From Desulfuromonadales bacterium (GTDB lineage: Bacteria; Desulfobacterota; Desulfuromonadia; Desulfuromonadales; Geopsychrobacteraceae): DNA of 64,000 nt. The stretch spans positions 81,656 to 145,655 of the forward strand of contig JAHYIY010000003.1 in NCBI GenBank assembly GCA_019429255.1, in the 5' to 3' direction. Shown here piece after piece: positions 1-9,508 of this stretch. The notes under the pieces were generated by a model, which saw nothing but the letters and a program-made list of their open reading frames with translations, did no database searches and was not told where the DNA came from. The translations under genes and the position numbers were made by a program. Each line of letters opens with the position of its first letter. Within the stretch, counting starts at the first letter, position 1.

Positions 1-1068
1 GGCACGACACAAACGCGGGGGAACATAGAGTCGTTTTGCCAGTTCGTCCTGGTTGATCGCGGGGTCACCACGATGGAAACGGTCAGCCAGGGTCACCAGC
101 AGCGCCAATGCCACCTGCTCGTAACTGTGGCGACTGACTTCATTAACGCGCAGATCGCGCGCGCCGGTACGTAGGTTCTGTTTCGCGTAGCAAACCCCAA
201 GACCAAATAAAACAATCACCCAGGACACATAGAGCCAGATCATAAAGATCGGCAGGGCCGCCATGGTTCCGTAAATCGCATTATAGCGGGCTACGCCAAC
301 CTGAAAATGAACATAAGAGAGCTGGGCAATCTGCCACAAGGTTCCCCCGACAACCCCGCCAATCAGGGCCGCGCGCCATTGAACCTTGATGTTGGACATG
401 AAAACGTACAGCAAGGTGAAGGCTAGCCACATGAAAATAAAAGGGGTCACCTTAAGGACAAAAACGATCAGTGAACCGATCATCTGCATTTCTAGCAGGT
501 TCTGGGTAAAACTGTGACTGATCAGCGATGAGGTCATGGAGATAGCACCGATCAGCAACACCGGGCCAACGAGGATGACCGAGAGATAATCGGAAAACCG
601 CCGCAGCAGAGGTCTAAGGGTATTAACACCCCAGACATCATTGAAAGCCGCTTCGATATTGGTCAGCAGGGAGATCACCGCTACCAGCAGAAACACCAGG
701 CCAATCGCTCCCATTTGAGCAACCTGGGTATTATTGATGTAGCCGACAATCGCTTCAGCGACATGACCATCACCGACGTTGAGTTTTTCCAGAATCAATG
801 GTTCAAGCTGATTCTGCACCCCAAACGCTTTAAGCAGCGCGAAGGTTAACGCCAGAAATGGAACCAGTGACAAGAGGGTGTAATAGGTTAGAGCTGAGGC
901 GCGCAATAAACTGCGGTTGCTGTAAAAATCACGGCTGACCAGAACCACCATTTGCAGTTGGCGTAACGCAGTCCGTTTAAGCCATGACATCTCCTGCGGG
1001 TTCTGCTCCCAGACCAGATGTTTGAGCTGTTTTTTCCAGCTATTCTGTTGTGGTGCTGCTTCTACCAT
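1..1068 (-). CDS. YihY/BrkB family inner-membrane protein (3' end cut by window edge)
   Basis: Reading the minus strand from ATG at 1068 gives 356 codons with no stop, so the gene continues left of the window. The start is preceded by a GAGG site 7 bases upstream. The product has several strongly hydrophobic segments, and the conserved YihY-type stretch 'ALTYYTLLSLVPFLAL' follows a basic amphipathic N-terminus. A hydrophilic C-terminal part that resembles a small winged-helix region begins near residue 320. Members of this family were once wrongly called ribonuclease BN; their true role is unknown. The gene starts 9 bases after the stop of the M16 peptidase gene and is probably co-transcribed with it. 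Confidence 0.85.
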   Translation of the reverse strand, partial: MVEAAPQQNSWKKQLKHLVWEQNPQEMSWLKRTALRQLQMVVLVSRDFYSNRSLLRASALTYYTLLSLVPFLALTFALLKAFGVQNQLEPLILEKLNVGDGHVAEAIVGYINNTQVAQMGAIGLVFLLVAVISLLTNIEAAFNDVWGVNTLRPLLRRFSDYLSVILVGPVLLIGAISMTSSLISHSFTQNLLEMQMIGSLIVFVLKVTPFIFMWLAFTLLYVFMSNIKVQWRAALIGGVVGGTLWQIAQLSYVHFQVGVARYNAIYGTMAALPIFMIWLYVSWVIVLFGLGVCYAKQNLRTGARDLRVNEVSRHSYEQVALALLVTLADRFHRGDPAINQDELAKRLYVPPRLCRA

Positions 1069-1077
1069 TGTCTAGCC

Positions 1078-2490
1078 TCAATCAAGCTCTACCAGTTCAA
1101 ACACCATGGCCTCATCCTCTAGATCTGTTTGCAGTATACCACTGTCCCCCACCAGAACAATGTGCAACTGGTCCGGCTGCAGGTAATCACGAGCCACACG
1201 CATGATGTCTTCTACCGTCAGTGCTTCAATCTGTTGCTGATAGGTTTCCAGATAATCATCGGGATAGGCATAGAATTGCAGGCGCATTTTTTGCGTAACC
1301 ACCGCATGGGTATCTTCAAAAGCAAAAATAAAAGAATTGAGCAGGCTCTTCTTAGCTGATTCAAGCTCAGAAATTGACGCCCCGGAGACTCTCAATTCCT
1401 CGATTATTTCACGCACCATCCGGACAACCTCAATCGCACCATCATTTTTGGTTTCACCACTGACAATAAAAAGTTCAGGCAGATAACGTCCGGGTTGAAG
1501 CATGGAATAAATGGAATAAGCCAAACCACGGTTGGAACGAATTTCGCGCATCAGACGCGAATTAAAACCACCGCCACCGAGCAGATAGTTGACCAGGCGC
1601 ACAGCATGCAGGTCGGGATTGTCTTTGCTGATCCCACGATGACCCATGAGCAGAGTGGTCTGGCTCAGTTGGCGATCGATGACGGTAATGCGAGGCGTGG
1701 TTGAATCTGGAAGCTCCGGCAAGGTATAATCACCGCTTGTGCCTCCTTCCCAGTCACCTGCATGCTTATCTATAAGACGTAAAATCTCATCTTCATCGAT
1801 CGCCCCGGAAATTCCCCACCAGATCTGCCGGGGTTGAAAATACTGCTGATGGGCAGCAACAAGATCGTCAACGGTCAGGCTCGTTAGTGTGTCAAGGGTA
1901 GGTTCGACCCCGAAAGGATGTCCAGGGTTGATAGCGGCGGCCAGATAACGGCTGGCGATATCGGCAGGACGGTCATTCCGGCGATGAACATTTTCGATCA
2001 GACGCTGCCTGGCCAATTCCACCCTTTCCAGGTCAAAACGTGGTCGCCGCAGCAGATCAGCAAGCAATTCCATTGCCCGATTTAAATCGCGCTGATGAAC
2101 GGAAAGATTGATCTGAAAACTGTAGCTGCTACTGCTGACGCTCAGCTGTGCCGCCATCCGATCAAGTTCTTCCTCGAGTTGCGCCGGAGTCAGTAATACC
2201 GTGCCACCGGTTTCCAGCGCCTGGGCAAGCCACTGGGATAAACCGGTTTTTCCCAGCGGGTCATAGATACTGCCGCCACGTACCATCAAGGTCAGATCGA
2301 CCAGCGGCAACTCGTCATTTTTTTTCAGGTAAATGCGCATGCCGTTAACGGTTTGATGTTCCGAAATGCTTGGAAAGACCATCTCCAGAGGTGGAAAAGT
2401 CAGTTGATCCGGTCGTTGTGCCGGCGCGGCCTGGGCCGTAACCAGCAGCAACAGAAAGACAACATGAAGATACAGAAGGGTGGTTTTCAT
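1078..2490 (-). CDS. M16 family peptidase homologue, probably catalytically inactive subunit
   Basis: A 470-residue protein with an N-terminal signal peptide (hydrophobic residues about 5-22), so secreted to the periplasm. The fold-specific M16 segments are present, including a Gly-rich stretch with 'GGGFNSRLMREIR' and 'RGLAYSIYSML' near residues 305-330. The zinc motif HxxEH is lost: the matching positions read Q86, A89 and Q90 ('GLSQWLAQAL'). In two-gene M16 systems one subunit carries zinc and the partner supplies substrate-binding Arg/Tyr residues in its second half; this protein matches the partner role. Its start overlaps the stop of the upstream active M16 gene by 4 bases (ATGA), which supports a heterodimer. 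Confidence 0.88.
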   Translation of the reverse strand: MKTTLLYLHVVFLLLLVTAQAAPAQRPDQLTFPPLEMVFPSISEHQTVNGMRIYLKKNDELPLVDLTLMVRGGSIYDPLGKTGLSQWLAQALETGGTVLLTPAQLEEELDRMAAQLSVSSSSYSFQINLSVHQRDLNRAMELLADLLRRPRFDLERVELARQRLIENVHRRNDRPADIASRYLAAAINPGHPFGVEPTLDTLTSLTVDDLVAAHQQYFQPRQIWWGISGAIDEDEILRLIDKHAGDWEGGTSGDYTLPELPDSTTPRITVIDRQLSQTTLLMGHRGISKDNPDLHAVRLVNYLLGGGGFNSRLMREIRSNRGLAYSIYSMLQPGRYLPELFIVSGETKNDGAIEVVRMVREIIEELRVSGASISELESAKKSLLNSFIFAFEDTHAVVTQKMRLQFYAYPDDYLETYQQQIEALTVEDIMRVARDYLQPDQLHIVLVGDSGILQTDLEDEAMVFELVELD

Positions 2491-3977
2491 TGCTCCCCTC
2501 CCCGGCTCAAGGTTGCCAGCGTACGATTGTCCTTGTGCAGATAGGTTGTGACAATCCTTGTAATGTCGGCAGGGTTGACGGCATCCAGTCGATCTTCGTA
2601 TTCGATCAGATATTGCCAGTCACCAATAATCTGATAGGTTGACAGCATCCGCGCCAGACCACTATTGGTTCTCATTCCACGCAGCAAGGATGTGGTAATT
2701 TGCCGCCGTGCCTTGTCGATCTCCTCTGCAGTTAACGGCTCACTTAACAGGCGTTGTAACTCGGCTTCCAGCGCCGTTTTTACATCTTTCAGGGCAACAT
2801 CACGGCGCGGCAACAGACTGAATACCAGCAGGTTGTCGTAACGTGAACCTGGTGCGCGAAACACACCTACGTCAGTGACCAGTTGTTGCTCAACCACCAA
2901 CGCCTGATAGAGGCGCGAGGTGCGGCCATGTGATAAGGCCGTGGCGAGCAGATCAAAAGCATAATCATCAGGATGAGGCACGGTTGGTTTGTGATAGGCA
3001 ACCATCATGCGCGGTTGCGCATCAAAGTTGACATGAATGCGGCGCTCACCGCGCTGCTTTGGTTCACGATCGGTAACCGCCGGTACTTTTACCCCGGAGG
3101 GCAGATCACCAAAATAGTGCTCGATCAGTGCCAGGGCGTCAGCACTCTGAAAAGCACCGACCAGAGTGATGATCATATTAACCGGGGCATAGTAGTCGGC
3201 AAAAAACTCACGCATCGCCGGCAAACTGAAACCCTGGATATCGGAGTCCCAACCAAGGATGGGATGACGATATGGGTGCACCTGGAACGCTGTTGCCAGC
3301 ATATTTTCGTACAACTTGCCCCCGGGGTTGATATCGACTGCACGACGGCGCTCCTCTTGCACCACATCTCGCTCGGTAAAAAACTCACGAAAAACCGCGT
3401 TGCGCAGACGATCCGACTCGATCGCCGCCCACAACTCGAGCTTGTTGGCGGGGAGATTGATCAGGTAACTGGTCTGATCCTTGCTGGTGAACGCGTTAAA
3501 ACCAACGCCGCCCTGTTCGGCGTAGATGCGTGAGAACTCATCTTTAACCACCAGTTCCCGGTGTTCAAATTGCAGCTGATGTAAGCGGGCACGCAGGCGC
3601 TCAAGCTCATCGGTGTCGACATCAGCTTGTCTTCGCAGGTGGTCAATTTTCGCACCGGCTTCTTCGATTTGTTGCAGCAGGGGTAACTCGGCCTCAAAAT
3701 CGCGTGTTCCCAGGGTGGTGGTGCCCTTAAACAACATATGCTCGAGCATATGGGCGATACCACGTTGTTGGCTGTCTTCGTTCACCGCACCGACCCTGAA
3801 GCTGATGTAGGCGGCAACCGTAGGTGAACTGTGACGTTCCACCAGCAATACGGTCAGACCATTTTCGAGTTGATGTTCCTGTACCCGGTCAGCGAGACCA
3901 CCGGCAAGAGCAATAGCCGGGGAGAGCAGCAGACAGAAAAAAATGAAGACAATAAATACTAATAATCGACGATACAT
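2487..3977 (-). CDS. M16 family zinc peptidase, active subunit
   Basis: A 496-residue protein with a signal peptide (residues about 4-25) and an intact inverted zinc motif H76-M-L-E79-H80 ('GIAHMLEHMLFKG'). The distal glutamate region 'ERDVVQEERRR' follows at about 205. Between the zinc motif and 'GVGFNAFTSKDQTSY' lies a charged, probably coiled-coil insertion at about residues 100-145. The start has a strong GGAGG site 8 bases upstream of ATG. It is the first of a pair with the inactive M16 homologue, which it overlaps by 4 bases. The likely role is periplasmic degradation of peptides or misfolded proteins; the substrate is unknown. It lies 33 bases after the patatin-like gene and may share its transcript. 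Confidence 0.92.
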   Translation of the reverse strand: MYRRLLVFIVFIFFCLLLSPAIALAGGLADRVQEHQLENGLTVLLVERHSSPTVAAYISFRVGAVNEDSQQRGIAHMLEHMLFKGTTTLGTRDFEAELPLLQQIEEAGAKIDHLRRQADVDTDELERLRARLHQLQFEHRELVVKDEFSRIYAEQGGVGFNAFTSKDQTSYLINLPANKLELWAAIESDRLRNAVFREFFTERDVVQEERRRAVDINPGGKLYENMLATAFQVHPYRHPILGWDSDIQGFSLPAMREFFADYYAPVNMIITLVGAFQSADALALIEHYFGDLPSGVKVPAVTDREPKQRGERRIHVNFDAQPRMMVAYHKPTVPHPDDYAFDLLATALSHGRTSRLYQALVVEQQLVTDVGVFRAPGSRYDNLLVFSLLPRRDVALKDVKTALEAELQRLLSEPLTAEEIDKARRQITTSLLRGMRTNSGLARMLSTYQIIGDWQYLIEYEDRLDAVNPADITRIVTTYLHKDNRTLATLSRGGEQ

Positions 3978-4010
3978 TTTATTTACCTCCAGCGCCTGAG
4001 GACGCCTGGT

Positions 4011-4913
4011 TCAAAAATCATTTTCGCCAAAATGGGGTAAAACAGCAGCGGTCTCCTGACGCCCGATTTCGATCAACTCACGCGCCCGTTCAAATTCATA
4101 GATAGAGCAGACATTTTTCGGAATTTCAATGACAATATCAGGGGTGTAGGCAGCCAACTTCAGGCGTGCAATGGTCGATTGCATGGCGTCGAGGCTTTTG
4201 GAAATCACATCAAAAAAATTTTGTTCGTCATGAACATTTTTATCGTTCCCTTTGCGGTGCAGCGATTCAATAAAATGAATAATTTTTTGATGATAACCGC
4301 TACTGCTGCCATTTTTGCTGATCGGATCCGGTTGCACAGGGACGATGTGTCTGGATTTGCCGCTCAAACTGACCACGATGGTTAAATCGGTATGATCATG
4401 CAGGGTTGGCGCAATCGGCACCGGATTCAACAAACCACCATCAACCAGGGTTCTGCCATTATAGGTCATCGCCGAAAAAACCGTTGGAAAGGCAATCGAC
4501 GCCCGAATAGCATCAAATAGAGGGCCACTCGACAGCCAGACCTCCTTGTTTTCATCAAGATCGGTAGCTACAGCCGTATAGGAGATCGGTAAATCTTGAA
4601 TATTGCGATCACCAATCAGTTCACGCAGGGTGGAAATAATCCGGTCCCCTTTGAAAAAGGCGGAGCCACTGAACGACACGTCCAACAGCTTGAGGACATC
4701 GAAACGATCCAGGGCTGTGACCCACTGGGTGTAGGTGGACAGGTGACCGGCAGCATAGATACCGCCTACCAGCGCCCCCATGGAAGAACCGGAGATAGAG
4801 CGGATATTGTATCCCTGCTGTTCAAGTTCCTGAATCACCCCAATATGGGCAAGGCCCCGTGCGCCACCACTGCCGAGCACGAGAGAAACGGTTTTCTTTG
4901 CTCCTGTTTCCAC
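4011..4913 (-). CDS. Patatin-like phospholipase (RssA/NTE family)
   Basis: The product carries the patatin oxyanion loop 'GSGGARG', the nucleophile elbow G-S-S-M-G and the catalytic Asp in 'VDGG' followed by 'LLNPVPI', so it is a Ser-Asp dyad acyl hydrolase. I place the start at GTG 4913, with GAGG five bases upstream, giving 300 residues. The frame stays open to an ATG at 5069, but that extension has no recognisable domain and would cover the purB promoter (TTGCAG at 5029, TATAGT at 5052), so I think it is untranslated. The C-terminal third is less conserved. It probably acts on membrane lipids. It is divergent from purB and upstream of the M16 pair. Confidence 0.85.
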   Translation of the reverse strand: METGAKKTVSLVLGSGGARGLAHIGVIQELEQQGYNIRSISGSSMGALVGGIYAAGHLSTYTQWVTALDRFDVLKLLDVSFSGSAFFKGDRIISTLRELIGDRNIQDLPISYTAVATDLDENKEVWLSSGPLFDAIRASIAFPTVFSAMTYNGRTLVDGGLLNPVPIAPTLHDHTDLTIVVSLSGKSRHIVPVQPDPISKNGSSSGYHQKIIHFIESLHRKGNDKNVHDEQNFFDVISKSLDAMQSTIARLKLAAYTPDIVIEIPKNVCSIYEFERARELIEIGRQETAAVLPHFGENDF

Positions 4914-5028
4914 GCCAACCTCATTTTGTCCGTTTAGAAATTGTCGATAGCTTTCATTCAAGGTTAAACTGTCTGATCCTCTTTTGACAAGGGATCCATT
5001 TGAAATGACAGAAGAAAAGATAAAGCGG

Positions 5029-5057
5029 TTGCAGCAACGGTAATCCATCGCTATAGT
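5029..5057 (+). promoter_or_regulatory. Predicted sigma70 promoter of purB
   Basis: A TTGCAG box (5029-5034) and a TATAGT box (5052-5057) are separated by 17 bases, putting transcription start near 5064 and leaving a leader of about 35 bases before the purB ATG at 5099. The site lies inside the long upstream extension of the divergent patatin frame, which argues for the shorter patatin start. Confidence 0.5.
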
Positions 5058-5083
5058 GCCGTTTCGCAAAGGTCAACAGATAA

Positions 5084-6454
<1,371 letters not shown>

Positions 6455-6466
6455 TAAAGGTTAGAT

Positions 6467-6503
6467 GTAACTACTCAGCCCCGATCTTGCGCTGAACAGT
6501 GAC
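6467..6503. repeat. Collapsed remnant of repeat family A (terminal arms only)
   Basis: This 37-base stretch begins 'GTAACTACTCAGC' and ends 'GCTGAACAGTGAC', the two terminal arms of family A with almost all of the interior missing. The arms pair (10 of 13 positions) around a short loop, so it can form a hairpin 12 bases after the purB stop and may serve as its terminator. It looks like an internal deletion of a full element rather than an independent sequence. Confidence 0.6.
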
Positions 6504-6545
6504 GATTCATTCAACATCTTCTTGCCGATAAATAAAAAATTAGAA

Positions 6546-6696
6546 GTCTGTTCAGCACCGGGTCGGGAATCCTATGTCAAGGGATACGATTGTTTCCCGA
6601 TGGGTCATCCATGAACGCTTTTTGTCGCCGTCCATGGCGACAAAAACCCTTGCCACAGGATCCAAAGACCCTGCGCAAGGATAGCTGAATAGTTAC
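6546..6696 (-). repeat. Intergenic repeat family A, copy A1
   Basis: About 151 bp, in reverse orientation relative to copies at 29704, 41204 and 54634. The ends read 'CTGTTCAGCACC' and 'AGCTGAATAGTTAC', the family's inverted termini. The interior holds an inner hairpin with perfect arms 'TTTTTGTCGCC' and 'GGCGACAAAAA', flanked by CAAGGG/CCCTTG stem arms. It fills most of the space between purB and the phosphofructokinase gene and contains no plausible gene. Confidence 0.85.
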
Positions 6697-6745
6697 AAAT
6701 TAGAATAGATTCTCTACAATGAAGCGTCTGGTGATTTTAATTATT

Positions 6746-6754
6746 TGTTATAAT
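6746..6754 (+). promoter_or_regulatory. Predicted extended -10 promoter of phosphofructokinase
   Basis: A perfect TATAAT (6749-6754) is preceded by TGT, an extended -10 element, in AT-rich DNA just downstream of repeat A1. No good -35 box is visible, which extended -10 promoters can tolerate. Start would be near 6761, about 43 bases before the ATG at 6804. Confidence 0.45.
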
Positions 6755-6803
6755 GATCCGGCGCAATAGTATCATTAATCATCTCCAAACCAGGGAGCAA
6801 TCA

Positions 6804-8000
6804 ATGACCAATAAAGGAACGATCGGCATCCTTACCGGCGGGGGGGATGTCCCCGGTCTCAATCCAGCGATCCGCGCTGTCACCATTCGCGCCAAACGTG
6901 AAGGTTACCGGGTTATCGGTATCCGCCGCGGTTGGGCGGGGCTGGTTGAAATTGTCCGTGATGAAAAAGCCGACAACAGCGCCAACTTCATTGAACTGAC
7001 AACGGATATTGTCAATCGCGCCGGACGGACTGGCGGAACCTTCCTCCATACTTCGCGCACACGGCCAAGCCACCTGCCGAAGGCCAATCTGCCCGAGCAT
7101 TTGCGTGACAGCTACACCGATGCGATTAACGATCTGACCCCGGAAGTATTAAAAAATATCGATTTTCTTGGTCTGGACTTTCTCATTCCCATTGGTGGCG
7201 ATGACACCCTGAGTTATGCCCAGCGCCTTCATGAAGAGGGGGTCAAAGTCGTTGCAATTCCCAAAACCATGGACAATGATGTGCCGGGAACAGATTACTG
7301 TATCGGCTTCTCAACCTGTGTTACTCGCACTATTGAACTGACCCACCGCTTACGCACATCCGCCGGCAGTCATGAACGTTATCTGGTTATCGAGGTCTTC
7401 GGACGCTATGCCGGCTTCACTGCACTGCTCCCAACCATGGCCGGCGCTGCCGATCGCTGCCTGATTCCTGAGCATCCAATTGAAATTGATTTATTGGCAG
7501 AATTGGCCACCAAGGATCGCAACCGCAATCCCAGCAAATATTCCGTTTTGCTGGTTTCTGAAGGGGCGGTGTTGAAAAATGACAAGGAAATGTCATTTGA
7601 AAGCAGTGAAGCGGACCAATACGGACACCGCAAGCTCGGTGGTATTGGAGACCGGGTCGCTGCACAATTAAAGGAACTCTCGCCGAAATACAATAATGGC
7701 CGTACCATTAATGTCTTGAATCAGCGTCTTGGCTACCTGGTTCGTTGTGGCGAGCCGGATGCTCTGGACTCAATGGTGCCCATGGCCTTCGGCAATCTGG
7801 CGCTGGATCTGGTGCTGGCAGGAACTTCCGGCCGGCTGGTAAGTATTCATAACGGACGTTATGACACGGTACCGATAACCACCGTCACTGGCCAGAAGAA
7901 AATTATCAATGTTGATAAATATTACAACATCGAGCGACTGCGGCCAAAGTACGAGTCATTTATGCATCAGCCGCTGTTTATTATGACCAGCGACAAGTGA
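6804..8000 (+). CDS. 6-phosphofructokinase, pyrophosphate-dependent type by active-site residues
   Basis: The start at 6804 follows GGGAG by six bases; an upstream in-frame ATG at 6753 overlaps the promoter and is rejected. The 398-residue product has the PFK N-terminal loop 'GGGDVPGLN'. It carries GGDDT at 131-135 and PKTMDND at 153-159. In this superfamily Asp at the second position of GGDD and Lys in PKTxDND mark PPi-dependent enzymes, whereas ATP enzymes carry Gly at both. It would make fructose 1,6-bisphosphate reversibly using PPi. This is family reasoning, not measured. It is convergent with the response regulator gene. Confidence 0.88.
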   Translation: MTNKGTIGILTGGGDVPGLNPAIRAVTIRAKREGYRVIGIRRGWAGLVEIVRDEKADNSANFIELTTDIVNRAGRTGGTFLHTSRTRPSHLPKANLPEHLRDSYTDAINDLTPEVLKNIDFLGLDFLIPIGGDDTLSYAQRLHEEGVKVVAIPKTMDNDVPGTDYCIGFSTCVTRTIELTHRLRTSAGSHERYLVIEVFGRYAGFTALLPTMAGAADRCLIPEHPIEIDLLAELATKDRNRNPSKYSVLLVSEGAVLKNDKEMSFESSEADQYGHRKLGGIGDRVAAQLKELSPKYNNGRTINVLNQRLGYLVRCGEPDALDSMVPMAFGNLALDLVLAGTSGRLVSIHNGRYDTVPITTVTGQKKIINVDKYYNIERLRPKYESFMHQPLFIMTSDK

Positions 8001-8012
8001 ACATTGCAGTGC

Positions 8013-8042
8013 AGTAGGGGCACGGCGCGCCGTGCCCCTACT
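8013..8042. terminator. 30-bp perfect palindrome (repeat family C) between convergent genes
   Basis: A perfect 30-base palindrome with 15-base arms beginning 'AGTAGGGGCACGGCG'. It lies 12 bases after the phosphofructokinase stop and overlaps the last codons of the convergent response regulator gene, so it probably ends both transcripts. No T-run follows on either side, so it may block transcription or protect RNA ends rather than act as a classical terminator. A shorter imperfect copy is at 59602-59626. Confidence 0.75.
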
Positions 8043-9408
8043 GGTCACCACCGAGTTGATACTTTTCCAGCTTGTAGCGCAAGGTGCCGCGCGGTACGTT
8101 GAGGATGCGCGCGGTTTTGGCAACATTCCCGCCTGAAATGGTAAACGCTTTTTCCACCAGTTCCTGTTCAAAGCGATCGATAACATCTTCGAGAAAAATT
8201 CCTTCCGGAGGAATATCGCAATGTACCGGTAGAGCGCTTTGTGGTGCCTCACCCCAGATTTCGCGGGGCAACTGCGCCGGCTGGATGACCTCGACATCAT
8301 TCATGATACAGATGCGCTCAACCACGTTGCGTAGTTCACGCACATTGCCGGGCCAATGATAGCGCAGCATCAGTTCAAGGGCTTCACGACTGAAAGAACG
8401 CATCTTTTTCTTGAAATTGAGGCTGAAGTGTTGAAGAAAGTGCTCCAGCAAAATCGGGATATCTTCGCGTCGCTCACGTAATGGCGGAATATGAATGGGG
8501 AAAACATTTAACCGATAGTAAAGATCCTCACGAAATTCTCTGCGTTCAATAGCATTTTTCAAATCAGCGTTAGTCGCAGCAATAATACGGACATTGATAT
8601 CAATGTTACGATTGCCACCTAAACGACGGATCTTTCTATCCTCGAGAACTCGCAACAGCTTAACCTGCAAGCCAAGGTCCATCTCACCGATCTCATCGAG
8701 AAAAATGGTTCCCCCGTCCGATTCTTCAAATAGTCCGATCTTACGGTTTTTCGCATCGGTAAAAGCACCTCGTTCATGACCAAAAAGTTCTGTTTCCAGC
8801 AGGTTAAAAGGGAGTGATCCACAATTGATTTCAATAAAAGGATGAGCGCAGCGGGGTGACAGATTATGAATTGCCTGGGCGACCAGCTCTTTGCCGGTGC
8901 CACTGTCACCGGTTAACAGCACCGTTGAGGTTTCATGCTTTGCTACCTCACGAATCTGCCGGAAAATCTGCATCAGTTGGGGACTGTTGCCAACCATATT
9001 GATACCATCAGCATCGCGTGACAAGCGCTTGACCTTACGGCGCAGGCTTTGTGTTTCCAGAGCCAGTTTGACAATCAGCTGGATGGCGTCGGCTTTGAAT
9101 GGTTTTTTTATGTAGTCGTAGGCACCAAACTTGAGAGCTTCAACGGCACTTTCAACCGTACCGTAGCCGGTAATAATAATGACCAGCAATTCCGGATCGA
9201 TATCGCGCAGCGAGCGTAGCACATCAAGCCCCCTGCTGCTGCCGAGATTCAGGTCGAGCAAAACCAGTCCGATTTCATCTTCAGTAACGATATTGATAGC
9301 CTCAGCGGCACTGCCGGTCGAACAGGTTCGATAGCCGTCATCGGATAATATCCGTTCCAGATTTTCACGAATAAACGCCTCATCATCAACTATCAGAATT
9401 TTTTCCAT
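8038..9408 (-). CDS. Sigma54-dependent NtrC-family response regulator
   Basis: 456 residues from the ATG at 9408, which has GGAGG six bases upstream. An N-terminal receiver domain (about 1-115) has acidic residues at D8/D9, phospho-acceptor D52 ('LLDLNLG') and a conserved Lys near 102. An AAA+ sigma54-interaction domain (about 137-365) has Walker A 'GDSGTGKE' and an L1 loop reading GAFTDA instead of the usual GAFTGA. A Fis-type helix-turn-helix follows at the C-terminus ('NVAKTARILNVPRGTLRYKL'). The sensor kinase gene lies 100 bases upstream on the same strand, so the two probably form a two-component system. Targets are unknown. Confidence 0.94.
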   Translation of the reverse strand: MEKILIVDDEAFIRENLERILSDDGYRTCSTGSAAEAINIVTEDEIGLVLLDLNLGSSRGLDVLRSLRDIDPELLVIIITGYGTVESAVEALKFGAYDYIKKPFKADAIQLIVKLALETQSLRRKVKRLSRDADGINMVGNSPQLMQIFRQIREVAKHETSTVLLTGDSGTGKELVAQAIHNLSPRCAHPFIEINCGSLPFNLLETELFGHERGAFTDAKNRKIGLFEESDGGTIFLDEIGEMDLGLQVKLLRVLEDRKIRRLGGNRNIDINVRIIAATNADLKNAIERREFREDLYYRLNVFPIHIPPLRERREDIPILLEHFLQHFSLNFKKKMRSFSREALELMLRYHWPGNVRELRNVVERICIMNDVEVIQPAQLPREIWGEAPQSALPVHCDIPPEGIFLEDVIDRFEQELVEKAFTISGGNVAKTARILNVPRGTLRYKLEKYQLGGDQ

Positions 9409-9508
9409 GCTGTTCCTCCACATTCATATTGTGGCGCAACAATATCCTTATTCCTGCCCTCTGTGCAAACCAAAATGGTGAATTTTCGCCAGTAAAAAAG
9501 AGGGGAAA

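Noticed and set aside
6467..6696. Family A elements as a CRISPR array
   Set aside because: Copies are single, tens of kilobases apart, and not separated by uniform spacers.
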